From positions 5,267,178 to 5,331,177 of the forward strand of contig CM070717.1 in the NCBI GenBank assembly GCA_036346275.1: a stretch of DNA of 64,000 bases, read 5' to 3'. The DNA comes from Otatea glauca. Its lineage: Eukaryota > Streptophyta > Magnoliopsida > Poales > Poaceae. Shown piece after piece: positions 43,440-54,889 of this stretch. The notes under the pieces are model-generated. The model saw only the letters and a list, made by a program, of their open reading frames with translations, made no database searches and was not told the origin of the DNA. The position numbers and the translations under genes are program-made. The first letter of the stretch is position 1, and each line of letters opens with the position of its first letter.

Positions 43440-44950
43440 ATAGTCATCGACCCATACGCCTGCGCCTGCTAGCAATTTCTATAAATAAATCTATTTTATA
43501 TTAGTACTTTTTTAATCATGAATGTAATTTCATTCTCATGTAACTTGGATTTTGAATTATGATATGCGTTAATTCTTTCCTGTTCGATTTCAATTAGATT
43601 GCAAGTTTTGTGTTTATGTTTGGGTACAACATGGTCATCTAGTCATTGATTACATTGTCAAGATTTTTTTCATGACTTTAAAAATGAAAGAGATGTAAGA
43701 GAAATTGACTTAAAAAATAATGTTTAGAATGCCTTCCTTTTCATAATTAAACTGTTGTTTAACTCTTCTTAGAAATATGAAAGAGTATTTAGTTTTTTCT
43801 ACCTCTTATTGAAGCGGGTAGCCTTTCTCTCAAAATTCATAGATGTGGTGATTAACAGGCATTAGCCGGTGTGCTACAACAATCTGTGTATGCTTGCTTC
43901 AACGTCCTGAACATCTCCGTTTGGAGAGCTGAGGAGAACTTGTGTTGCTACCTTGATAATCCTTGTCTGTTTCATAAACCTCAAGCTTGGTATGATTAGC
44001 ACATTGGCCTTGTGCTAGGCTAGGAAAAGGATTTTTAATGAATGTTTAGATCACGTGTATTTTACATTCTTTTGTCCATTGAACTCCAAAAATGAAGCCT
44101 TAGGTTGATTATTTTAGACGAGGTGGAGTATTTGATTGAGCAGGTAATGCATATAGATCGAGAGAATCAGATAACTCCATCAATATAACATGATAGTTGG
44201 GATTTGTATTAAAAGTAATGGGAAAAAGAACAGGTCTATCAGCTCTTATAATGTTAACTATCCATTTGTCTTGTACTACGTACACAAATCTTGTCCAAAA
44301 TAATTAAGAGATTTTCTCCGGTAGTGCTGTATCTGGCATGGCCGCGAATCGCTGGCTGTAGTTTGTGTAAATATATCGCCATTAATGATTTCACCTTGTG
44401 GTTTGGCCAATTGCATGTTGATATCTTTTTGTCTTCCTTTCTATTTCCAGATCATTCCTCTTTTATTAGAAGTTTGAAGATAACGAGTAGATAAGAAAAG
44501 GAAAGCTTCCCTTTTATATGGTACTTCTTTGATTTACCATATATCTCTTATGAATATATAAATAGTTCTAAGCCGTGGATGAAAATGATTAAGAAGATTG
44601 GACGACCAAGATTTTCTCTCTTTTTTTAAATAATGTGGGATTTTCTAGTAATTTTTCTTTTTTAGATTAATGAGGGAATTTCTAGCATTTTCTACTTAAC
44701 GTGGGGCTACTAGGAAGGCCTCCAATTAGTATATAACTAGGCTATGTACACGTGTGCGCGCGTATATCGCGTGTTTATCGCGTGACCATTTAAAGGCTTG
44801 CTTGGAAATTAGGAATTTCTGAGAAATTCCGTAGGATGCAGTGCGATTCTTCCAAAATTCTTTTGGGTAACGAATCATCCAACCCAAATGTGTGGTCAAA
44901 ATAGAGATATGTAACATGTGTCCCAGTTTTTTAACTCACCCAAAAGAGTA
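43440..44950. other. Unassigned AT-rich sequence
   Basis: No convincing open frame, repeat end or RNA gene was seen. Short frames (for example 44291-44494) show no known motif. It could be old intergenic or transposon-derived DNA. Confidence 0.4.
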
Positions 44951-45312
44951 CTAGTATAGTGCCCTGTTTTCCGGTTTCCTTTTCTCAGCACGTAATATAT
45001 GGTCTTTTCCTTTTCTAGAATGTTTGTTTCCTTTTCCTTAATTCCAGAATATTTGTTTCCTTTTCCTTGAGATGATGCTGGAGGTGAAGGGAGATCTGTT
45101 GTGGGCCACAGGGATGAGTTAGACACATTAAACAATGGCCATCGGATGTGGGTGAGTAAAGCTGAGGAAAGATCTGAGAGGTTAATTTTGATGGAGGCAA
45201 GTTTCTGGAGACATTTCGCTGGGTGCATGAAGGTTGGGTCATTTCTAGTGGGGTGTATTATTTGTGGTGGACGTAGAAAAGAATGCTTAGGTGCATTATA
45301 AAGGGGTATAGA
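44951..45312 (-). mobile_element. Short Helitron derivative, copy 1
   Basis: On the minus strand it starts TCTATACCCCTTTATAATG and ends GGGCACTATACTAG. 362 bp; matches 48129-48489 along its whole length. An A precedes it on the plus strand, but the base after it is A, not T, so one flank base differs from the rule. It shares both ends and much of its body with the 1.8-kb Helitron at 41027-42840. Confidence 0.65.
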
Positions 45313-45402
45313 AAAGGCTAGTTATTATTACGAAAAATCGCTAATTTGAGGATGCTCCCTATAACAAGTGGCAACACCTTTTTTTCCCCTACTTCTCTTT
45401 CC

Positions 45403-45469
45403 CCTCCAATTCTGTTCCCCTTCAAAGACTCTCTCCTTCCTCCAATTCTGTTCCCCTTCAAAGACTCTC
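45403..45469 (+). repeat. Two-unit 31-bp tandem repeat
   Basis: 'cctccaattctgttcccc' + 'ttcaaagactctc' is present twice with a period of 36 bases. It is pyrimidine-rich and non-coding. Confidence 0.85.
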
Positions 45470-45501
45470 CTTATTACAAGTGACATCACTTGCTCCATCC
45501 C

Positions 45502-47150
45502 TGCAATACCCCAAGTTTTGAGCATTTGGAAAGTTTTCAATAAAAAAGAACCATTTAGATTTTTCTCAAATTAAATAAAGTTTAAATAGAATTTTTATAT
45601 GATAAAAATATTTAATTTGGTTAATCTATACATAAAGTATAAGAAATCTAGTTGGGTTTCTTGTGCCGCAAGAATTGTTTTGGTATTTTTGAGATTGTTT
45701 AAAATTTATTTGTTATTTATTTGAATTTTTAGTATTTTTAATTTAGAAAGATTTTATTTTCTCGAATTCTCCTCAAGCCGAAACCCCACCGGCCCATTCT
45801 TTCTCCTGGGCCAACAGGCCTACCACGCATGTGCGCTAGTCTACCTCGGCCCACCTACCCACCTAGCCACTTGACCCATCTCCTCGGCCTAGCCGCACCT
45901 GCCCGAAACCCTAGTGCGCCACCGCCACCATGTCCGCGCCGCGTCGCTGTCGACTCAGAGTCCTGATTGAGCTGCCTCCTGAGGCTATAAAAGCCCTGGG
46001 GAATCCTCGATTCGAGTTCCCTGTGACGCGCCGCACCTGTCGCCATCCTTGCCAAAGCACGAGACACCATCTTCATTGCATGTGAGCTCGCTGGAGATTC
46101 GTGAAGCTTCGCTGTGCCATTGGAGTCTTCCTTGCACCCGATCTCCTACTCTGGTGAGTTTCGGTCGCCATCGTCGTCCTCTTCGGGTTCATCTTCCAAT
46201 CTGCATCCAAGTCCATGTGGAGCCGTGCCCGATCTGTCGCCTCTTCGTCGTCGCCTATGTCATCTTCCATATCGTCGGCAAAGCTCCTGCCACCGCTAGA
46301 AATGAATATCTTCTATGGAGAGATATAGACAAATTATACTAACAACCTTCCGCTCCATCATCTTTCAATCTTTAACGGATATCTTTTTCTGTTTGTCTCC
46401 TCTGAAGAGAAGAAGGAATCCTACTCTATTGAGAAATAGGAATCTTTAGCCTATTAGAATTTATCTATGAATTTATGTAGCACACCTCTTATGTCCTCAA
46501 GAATTAGGATACGAGTCACCTTTCCTCGATAATCTAAGACAATGCTTGAGGTCGAAGAAGTTTTCCTTGATGACGACCTTTGGCATAGCTGGGAAGCTTG
46601 GCCTCCTTGCGGTGAAACTTGAAGTCAATGTCGTTGATGAATTTACGAGCATTTTGCTGCTTGATTGCTTACTGGTAATCAGAAGTTAGATGTATGCTTT
46701 TCTGATTTGAATTGCCCGATTTGTTTAAATAGAAAGAACTGCTTACTGCATGCTTCAATAGAATAGCCCGATTTGTTTAAATACAATGGATTGCTTCTTG
46801 ACGCGCTCTTATTTCTTACCACTTTATTTGCCAAAATTTTGCCTGGAATTCCGAGATTTTAAACCAAAATTCGTCCGAGACTAGAGTGTGTGGTCAGATT
46901 GCTTGGAGTTGAGAAGACCACAGCAGATGGAAAACAAATTATTCCTTGTTGTCTGTTAGCTTGGAGCTTGTTCAATGATACATATAGCTTCATTTGTGGT
47001 GTTTTAGTTCCAATTGAAATCAGTTTTAGTTAAGTTTCTGATGATGTTTGCAGTTAACACTTTGTCGATGTGCATATAGAATGAAAGTGTGCATTGCTAA
47101 TGTCCTTTCTCTTCAGTTTGTCATGTAACTGAGACTAAGTATCCTGTAAA
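45502..47150 (+). repeat. Probable gypsy LTR remnant
   Basis: It begins TGCAATACCCCAAGTTTTGAG, resembling the TGTAACATCCCAAAACTTGAG start of element B. It has a TATA box in GAGGCTATAAAAGCCC near 45984, a GC-rich leader-like part (45790-46300) and then AT-rich sequence. No coding domain. The right limit is arbitrary. 47150-47547 beyond it holds nothing I recognise. Confidence 0.4.
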
Positions 47151-47555
47151 TATCAATGTGCATGCCTGACTAAGTATCTTGTAACTGCTCTGGACCTAAG
47201 GTCGACGGTGAGCAGCGGCGCACTCTGTTCCGGGGACGCGAAGCAGCGTGATCTGGAGCGGACAACTTCGCGAACTTGATGCGTACCGGCACATGAACCA
47301 TAGGTCACCGTCGACAAAGATTCGACGGTGAGAAGCTGTGAAGAGCCTCGACAAGCTTCACCGACGTCTTCTTTGGACCATCGGGTGGTACCAACGGTTA
47401 GATCTCGATGCGGCAATCATGGTGACACGAATTTCACGGCAATTGGTGATCAGTGGCAAGCGGTGGCACATCAAAAGCAAAAACAACGATGGCCTCATAG
47501 TGACAACGACCTCCAACGACACACTGGCGATGTATGAGTGTACACTAGATAGAAA

Positions 47556-48097
47556 TAGAGATGGCCAAATGAGCCGTGTCTAATGGGTCGGTCCAAGGCA
47601 CATCATTATAGGCACGGTCCGTGAGCCCGTGCCATGCTTAGGTCGGCACCCAGGCACGCCCTAGTGCGGCCCGGCACAGCATGGCCCGTTTAGCCCGTCT
47701 AGTTTGAAAAATATTCGTTTTATAGTTGTTGGAGGATTAAAAAAATTCTACATACTTCAAGTTTTTCTAATTATTCTAAAATTTTCCTTTTCCTTTTTTT
47801 CTTATTTTTCTGTATTTTTTCATACTTTTCCTATTTCTCTAATTTTTTATTGTTTTTTGAATATTTTTTGCGCTAACGAGCTACCGGGCCAACCTGGCCC
47901 ATTAAGCCCACGAAGGATCGGGCCGGCACGGCACGGTCAGAGAGGCTAACGGGCCGTACCTAGGCCGTCACCCCGGCACGTGGGCCGACACGGCACGGCT
48001 TGTTTAGTAGTCGGGCCTAAACGGGCCATGCATAAACGGGCCGTGCCGCCGGTTAAACAAGTCGGGCCATGCCGTGCCGCCAGTTTAGCTGTCTCTA
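47556..48097. mobile_element. hAT-type MITE, Dart-like termini
   Basis: The termini TAGAGATGGCCAAA and TTTAGCTGTCTCTA are imperfect inverted repeats. GATAGAAA and GATAGAAC flank the element (7 of 8). 542 bp, with many 'gggccgtgcc', 'cggcacgg' and 'gggcc' words and no transposase. The TAGAGATGGCCAAA end resembles the TAGAGGTGGCC ends known for rice nDart (hAT). Confidence 0.88.
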
Positions 48098-48128
48098 GAT
48101 AGAACACAAGACGACGAATTTAAAGGTA

Positions 48129-48489
48129 CTAGTATAGTACCCTGTCTTCCGATTTCCTTTTCCCAGCACGTAATATACGGTCTTTTCCTTTTCTAGAACG
48201 TTTGTTTCCTTTTCCTTAATTCCAGGATATTTGTTTCCTTTTCCTTGAGATGATGCTGGAGGTGGGGGAGATCTGTTGTGGGCCACAGGGATGAGTTAGA
48301 CAAATTAAACAATGGCCATCGGATGTGGGTGAGTAAAGCTGAGGAAAGATCTGAGAGGTTAATTTTGATGGAGTTAAGTTTCTGGGGACGTTTCGCTGGG
48401 TGCATGAAGGTTGGGTCATCTCTAGTAGGGTGTATTATTTGGGGTGAACGTAGAAAAAAATGCTTAGATACATTATAAAAGGGTATAGA
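48129..48489 (-). mobile_element. Short Helitron derivative, copy 2
   Basis: Same family and orientation as 44951-45312. It is flanked by A (48128) and T (48490), exactly as expected for a Helitron insertion. 361 bp. Confidence 0.72.
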
Positions 48490-48499
48490 TAGATCAAGA

Positions 48500-49023
48500 G
48501 GACAAAGACTTATATATGGTGGCGTAATCTAACGAAAAGATTGACGATGGCGCTCACAAAGATCCACAAATTCCGATTAAACATCGGTAGTTCCCAGCAG
48601 CTACAGTGCTGCCTTGGCCTAGCACGCCGTCTTGACCAGGTCGGTGGCAAGGCGGGCTAGTGCGAGGGGAAAAACAGACTGGACCGAGGAAAAGACTAGG
48701 CCGACCAAGTATTGGTCTATGAGTCATTTCTAATATTTTAATTAGTTTTTCTTTTTAGAAAATACATAAAATATAAAAGATCACAAATAAAATAGTAAAT
48801 ACACCCAATAAATTCCTAGAAAAATCTAGAAAATACTTCCAAGCACAAATAACCCAAATAAAATAATCTTGACAATTATAAGCTTGAGCATTAATTATAT
48901 TAAATTATTTTTTATTTTAGAAAGTCCCATATTAAACTTTAATTTGCAAATAAAATTGTGAAAATTTTTAAAGAGCTAAACTACTCAAAGGATTTTCAAA
49001 CAGGCAAAAATTAGGATATTACA
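48500..49023 (-). repeat. Probable gypsy LTR remnant, minus strand
   Basis: On the minus strand it begins TGTAATATCCTAATTTTTGCC, again the TGTAA-ATCC type of start, followed by AT-rich LTR-like sequence and a GC-rich stretch near 48590-48700. No coding part. The far limit is uncertain. Confidence 0.4.
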
Positions 49024-49375
49024 TGGCAGCACTTCCTGGAGGACGTGGCCGTCGCGATCGGAGAAGTTTGAGAAAGGTGGGAGGAAGAGCTAAGAGAAAA
49101 GTGCCTTGTGTATGGCTTTAGTGATTTGCACATCATCCAAATTCTAACGTGTATGGCTTCAGTGATTTGCACAGTTGGGAGTACCCTGACAAATAATTGG
49201 GTATACTATTCCTTAATTAACTAATGTAGGCTATTGTACCTATACATCTTCAATCAATCGGTGAGGCTAAAGTATCTCCTCCATTTAGAGTGTTGAAATT
49301 CAGACATAAATCCTAACATCAGAAAAAAAAACCTAAAATTCATAGAATTTCTCCTTTTAATCAAGAAAAATAAAT
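49024..49375. other. Unassigned sequence left of element I
   Basis: Contains a short direct repeat ('gtatggctt.agtgatttgcaca' at about 49102 and 49149). No gene is recognised. It ends at AATGG, the target duplication of element I. Confidence 0.4.
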
Positions 49376-49380
49376 AATGG

Positions 49381-50035
49381 TGTTGGCGTCAAAAACTTGA
49401 TGTAGGGTTTCTGACAGCAGCACACCGGACGAACACCGGGTTCAGAGCGTGCCAGTCAATTTGACCTGTAATCGACAAGGTAAAAAATATAAAATTCACA
49501 TAAAGCCGATCATGACGATCAATCGGCTTAGATCCAATCAGCTTGAAGCCGATCAAGATCAAGGTAACAGGATAAGTCTAACTAGTCGATTAAGGCTAAT
49601 CAGAGAATAAAGGTAGATCGATTCTGAAGAAGGCGATGCGCAACAAAATCAGAATAAATCGAACCTGGAGGTGTAATTGACGAAGATCAACAATCGGCGA
49701 TGCGCAACTTTATTGATCAAAATCGATTACAAAGGCTAAACTACAGAAGCTACTCCTAGTCGACAGGAAAGAAAGTAAAAGCTGGTTGATTGTATTGAGT
49801 TGATGTTTTTTCGCAGCTCGCTTCGGTCCTTCCTTTATACCTTTGGCCGATAGTGTCCTGTTACAACACGCTTCAAGCCCGTATCCGTATCGGCCATATC
49901 TTTGAATAGTTATTTCCTAAAAAATCTTGCTGTTAGCATAAATATCTCCAAACTTTCTTAACTTGTCTCATTAACGCCCATATCTTTGATTTCATTGCCG
50001 ATTATGGTTAGATTTGCCAAATTTTAGTGCAAACA
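49381..50035 (-). repeat. 3' LTR of element I
   Basis: 655 bp, TG...CA. On the element strand it is preceded by the purine tract AAAAATGGGGGGCATA (plus strand 50036-50051). Confidence 0.92.
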
Positions 50036-50231
50036 TATGCCCCCCATTTTTGAGAGATGACATGTCATCTTTAAAAAAATATCAATAATCGGCTTTTCAA
50101 TCGGCTAACGTTTGAACTTCACCCATTAACTGTTGCTTTACTCGCAAATATTTTTCTCGACATGCGGGTAGTGCGCTTTAATTACTATGTCCTTTGAAAT
50201 TCGCTTCCGCGCTTTCAAAAATTTCACCATG

Positions 50232-50240
50232 CTATAAATA
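50232..50240 (+). promoter_or_regulatory. TATA box of the antisense gene
   Basis: CTATAAATA stands 126 nt upstream of the ATG at 50366, outside the LTR and on the plus strand. A start of transcription about 30 nt downstream would leave a leader of some 100 nt, which contains three 'aatcgg(c/t)t' words. This suggests the antisense gene has a promoter of its own. Confidence 0.55.
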
Positions 50241-50365
50241 CATGGCCTTCTGGGACCCATTCTTCACGCGTACAAGCTCTCGATTTATCCACAATCGGCT
50301 TTTGTTCTTCAAGCTTCCAATCGGCTTTTGAGCACTGCTTCAAATCGGTTGTCAGAATTGCTTCC

Positions 50366-53274
50366 ATGGATCCTTCCCAGGTATTCATCCCGATCCCAAA
50401 CAAAGAAAGACCAATTCTATCCGGGTCCAGAGGGAATTTAGAGTCTGACTCCGTAATAAATGAAGAAATCCCTCGTCTCCCTTTGTCGGCTTCGGGGTAT
50501 AATATAGAGGGCTGGACTAAGAGCTTCAGGGCTTGGCCGACAGCTCTTAAAGGGTGGAGATCATGGTATATTCGTGTAGCAGCTCAAAAGAGGGTTGAAT
50601 GGGAAAAAATGGGCATAGCTGAATGTCTCCCCCTTTCTTTAGCCGATCCAGAAGCCAATGAGCCCTTGGTGGCCACGGCTTGTTACTTTTGGTCGGATAC
50701 TTTTAATGCCTTCTTGTTCCGCACCGGTCTCGTCGGCCTAACTCTTTTGGATGTGGCCCAGTTGTGTTGTTTGAGACCTGATAGAGACCAGATATCGGCT
50801 TACAGTGCTAAGCCCAAGTATAAGCTTATTAAATCCAAGGGTGAAGGATGGGCGAAATATATCAAAAATAACAATAAGGTCAATGGGATAGTATCGGACG
50901 AAGAGCATGCTGCTTTTTTAAATCTCTGGCTAGACCGATTTTTATTCTGTGGCACCTCTTTAGGACCAACTCAAGTATACCAAACTATAGCAGAACAATT
51001 AGTAGAGGGGCATCGGCTGGCACTTGGAAAGATGTTCCTGGGCGCAGTTTATCAGATGATGCACATAATAAGGTGTCGGCTCTTTATTGGATTCTCGAAA
51101 TTCATTGTTGGAAATGTCGGCGGACCGCTCTGGTTTATTCGGATTTGGTTATATTGCTTGTTCAGCCGATCGTTTGAGTTAAATCCTTCTGAAGATACGG
51201 CTTTCCCCCGAGAAGATACTCCAGAAGGCATGATACCTCAGTTCATAGCTAGCCGATCGTACGGGGAAAGGTTCATGATGTGCTCTGGGAATGAGACAAA
51301 GGTGACCCCCATCGGCTCTAAGAAGTATTTGTTATTTTTCCTGCAACTTGATAGCAATGAATTCAAGCAAAATGATTTCTTCAGTTATACAAGTACAGCC
51401 GATTTCCCGCGGCCTTCTTTTCTTCACCTTGAAGCCGACAGTGCTCTGATGCCGCAAAATACTTTGGATTTGTTCAAGATTTTTATCTCGCCCAGCATTC
51501 TGCATGTCGGTTTGCATACCAGGAATCAGACGTTTCAACCTTCATATGAGTTCTATAATCCTTCACTTTATGCTAGGCAGTTGGGCTTTGGTCAAGTTAT
51601 TCCTAGTCTGCCATTGCTTGATCGGCTTCAACCAAGAGCCAGGGTCCGCAATGCCACCGCAGCCAACCTTGTTATTGAGATAGCCAACGAACTTCAGATT
51701 AAAGACTTGCCTCATTTTGTGTTAAATACCCGTCGCTCAGAGCGCTTTTCTTCATGGTGGTTATCTATTGCAACTGCGCTATATTCTGATAAATCACTGT
51801 CGGCTATTGTCAATGAACTTCTTCCAAATCTTCCTGAGCCGACAGTAGATACTAACAGCGTTTCAAGCGATGAAACTAACTCTTCGGGTTATACTAATAC
51901 AAGTCTTGTAGATACTGATAAGGTATCGGATCGACTAATATATTTTTTTGTGTACATCAATTTCCTTTTTTTTAAACACACTTCCTTATTCTTTGTTCTT
52001 TTATTTTCAGACTAAAGCTGCTGGTAAGAAGCCGATTTCTGGCCAAGCAAAAAGGCCGCTCCAGACGACTGGCCTCACAGGGTATACCTCCGGTACCACA
52101 GAATTCAAAGTCCATCCTTATCGATATTGAGAAGAAGCAACCAAGTAAGTAAAAATATAATCGGCTGATATTTTCTTTGCTTTTTCCAACTAACCTTTAG
52201 CCGATTATATTTTTCAGAAAAGAAGAAAACAATGTATACCAAAGCTCTAGCAAAGAAAGGGTCTAAACCTCAGGAGCAAAGCGGCGAGAGCTCTCCTCAT
52301 ACTTCGGCTACTGCGCAGGTGAGTTTACCATATTTTCGATAGGCTATATGTGTCGGCTACTATTTCTTCACATATATTGACTAACTGTTCATTAATTTTT
52401 ATAGCCGACGCAGTCTGCCCAGGTTGCAAAAATCTTGGCTAACCTTCCAAACATTGCTGCAACGCCTGTCTCCCCACCAAAGCCGACTCCAGAACCTGTA
52501 ATCACTCTCTCCCCAGAGCCATCGGACCCGACTGATTTGCTGGGCTTCTCTTTGGCTGACCTTGATGACCCGAAAATTATGGCACCCGACCATGATGCTG
52601 ATTTCAGAAAAATTCTTCAAGTCTCAAAGGAAGCATCAGTTGTCGTCACTTCAACTCCAGGCATAAAAGAAAAGCTTAACAAGCTTTTTGACTTGGTTAC
52701 GAGACCCCAATTGGAGATATTGGCAAACAACCAGCCGATTCGAGACGCCATGGCCTCCGTCGAAGCGAACTTGCCTCCAGAAGCTATGGTAGCTCTCCTG
52801 AATGTTTGCCATCTAGATGACAGAAGATCTGAAGTGGAGGCAGCTCAAGCAAGGATCAGCCAACGTGAAGCCCAAGAAGCCGACAAAAAACTCCTGGATG
52901 AACTGGTCGCAGACGCGAAGGCAAAGAAACGCAAGTTTGATGCCAATGCGCAGCAGCTGAAATCGGCCAAGGAGTCCCTCTCCAAGCTTGAAACCACGAA
53001 GAAATTTCTTTTGGAAGAATTGGCCAAAACAGAGAAACAAATCCAAGAAGGCCAAGTCTCCATGGAAAAAACTATGTCGGAGATAAAGGATCAAAAACTT
53101 GAAATTGCAACGGCTGTGGCAAGCGTGAAGGAACAATCGGCCAAGGTGGTACCAGTCCCGGGGAGCGCCAAAGAAGACGAGCGAATTCTTGATGAAATCC
53201 AAGGCGTGATTGCAAGGGCTGTAGGCGCGTTGTCGGCTTTGGGCGCAAATCTCCCTGGATCGGGCATTTTATGA
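50366..53274 (+). CDS. Antisense plant-mobile-domain protein with coiled-coil tail (4 exons)
   Basis: Proposed exons are 50366-51922, 52018-52144, 52218-52318 and 52405-53274, 885 codons including the stop. All three introns have GT...AG ends and short AT-rich bodies. For intron 1 the second of two AG sites (52017 rather than 52010) keeps the frame. Residues about 45-400 resemble the plant mobile domain (GWRSWYIRVAAQKRVEWEKM, CYFWSDTFNAFLFRTG, LTLLDVAQLCCL), found in MAIN/MAIL-type proteins and in transposons. A basic linker follows. Residues 690-850 are a long coiled coil (EAAQARISQREAQEADKK). No stop interrupts it. Antisense extra ORFs are known in Tat elements. A role in element regulation or chromatin is only a guess. 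Confidence 0.8.
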
Positions 53275-53789
53275 TTTGAACTTCTAATCTGTAGAACTTT
53301 AATGATCGTTTTGAAAACACTTGGTCCTGAATGCTTGTAACTCGTTGTACTTATAATCGGCTGTTTAACCGATTCATATTTTGCTTATATCTTCAAAGTT
53401 TGCAATCCTTTCAAATTGATTAACGAAGATCGTGTTAATCTTGGCTCAAATATGATCTTTAGTCGGCTATGCTCCAATCCAAACGCTAGGTAGTATTTCT
53501 TCAAGTATTTCCGTTAATAGCTTTTGGCAATACATACCCTCGGCGTTTCTAGTAAGTACGAATTTCCGCGACTAACCGATTAATTTTGTATGGCCCTTCC
53601 CACGTAGGTGACCATTTCCCGAATCGGTTATCTTCGAGCCAACAGCGATGTCGTTTTCCATACCAAATCGGCTAGATCAAGGATTTAGGCATGACTTTTT
53701 ATTATATGTCCTTGCAACTCGATCTTATTCTTTTAAGCCGATCAAGCGTGGATAAACGTAACTCGCTAGCTCATCCAAGTTGTCGATAA
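53275..53789 (-). other. Convergent end between antisense gene and integrase
   Basis: The 3' region of the antisense gene faces the end of the minus-strand integrase. Remnants of the integrase tail can be read on the minus strand in broken frames. Nine or so TCGGC/CCGAT words occur. Transcripts from both strands would overlap here. Confidence 0.45.
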
Positions 53790-54827
53790 TTAAATCGTTG
53801 TACTCTTGAGCCGATGCACCATTTTGTCTCGCTCTATTCGTATCGACTCGATGTTGATTTCTACGGGTAGAACGGCTTCTTGTCCATACACCAACTGGTA
53901 AGGTGAAAGTTTTGTCGCTCCGTGATAAGATAGCCGATAGGCCCAAAGCGATTCCGATAAAGTTGAGTGCCAATTCCTTGGTTTTTCGTCGATCTTCCTT
54001 TTGATCAACTTGATCAGCGTCTTGTTGGACGACTCGGCTTGTCCATTAGCCTGAGCGTAATATGGGGAGGAGTTTAACAATTTAATCCTTAGACTCGTTG
54101 CGTAATTCTGAAACTCGTTGGACATAAACACCGTACCTTGATCGGTCGTAATTGTTTGCGGTATTCCAAACCGATGGACGATATGTTCATTCACAAAACT
54201 AATCGCCTCAACACTGGTCACCTTTTTAAGTGGTATAGCCTCGACCCACTTTGAGAAGTAATCGGTTGCGGCCAAAATAAACTTGTGGCCTTTACTTGAA
54301 GCAGGAAATATTTGGCCGATTATATCTATTCCCCAACCTCTGAACGGCCAAGGTTTGATAATTGGATGTAAAGTCGATGCTGGTGCTAGTTGTACATTGC
54401 CAAACTTTTGACATGTTTGACATCCTTTATAGTACTTGAAACAACCTTCTAGCATCGTCGGCCAAAAATAACCTGTTCGTCTGAGCATCTATTTCATCTT
54501 ATGTGCCGATTGATGAGAACCACAAATGCCTTCGTGTACTTCACCCATCGCCACCCGCGCTTCTTCGGCTTCAAGACATCTTAACAACAAGCCTTCCATG
54601 GTCCGATAATATAGTATATCGTCCATAACGACGTACTTCAATGCTTGTTGCCGTATCCTTCGTTCCGTCGGCTTGGATGGATCATCTAGATAATCTTTTA
54701 TCTGCGTTCTCCAATCGGCAATATCCGTGCACACAACTGCCTTATTTACCAGTTCAGTCTCTTGACTTTGGTCAAAATCTTTGTATCCTGATGCTTGCTG
54801 AGCTAAAGCATTAGCCCTATCGTTCAA
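53790..54827 (-). pseudogene. Element I integrase
   Basis: 54827-54489 holds the linker and the start of the zinc-binding region (GICGSHQSAHKM). A stop at 54489 separates it from 54488-53790, which has CQTCQKFG, the DDE core with WGIDIIGQIFPASSKG, TTDQGTVFMSNEF and YYAQANGQAESSNKT, and SLWAYRLSYH. The three acidic residues are kept. 53973-53725 continues the tail in another frame. Confidence 0.85.
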
Positions 54828-54889
54828 TTCTCGAGGGACATGACCGATAGAAAATGATGCGAAAGAGCCGATAATCTCTAAACATTGTT

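Noticed and set aside
44896..45228. Open frame repeated in the second copy at 48193-48405
   Set aside because: Shared only because both are copies of one Helitron derivative. The frame runs through the element's end and shows no protein family.
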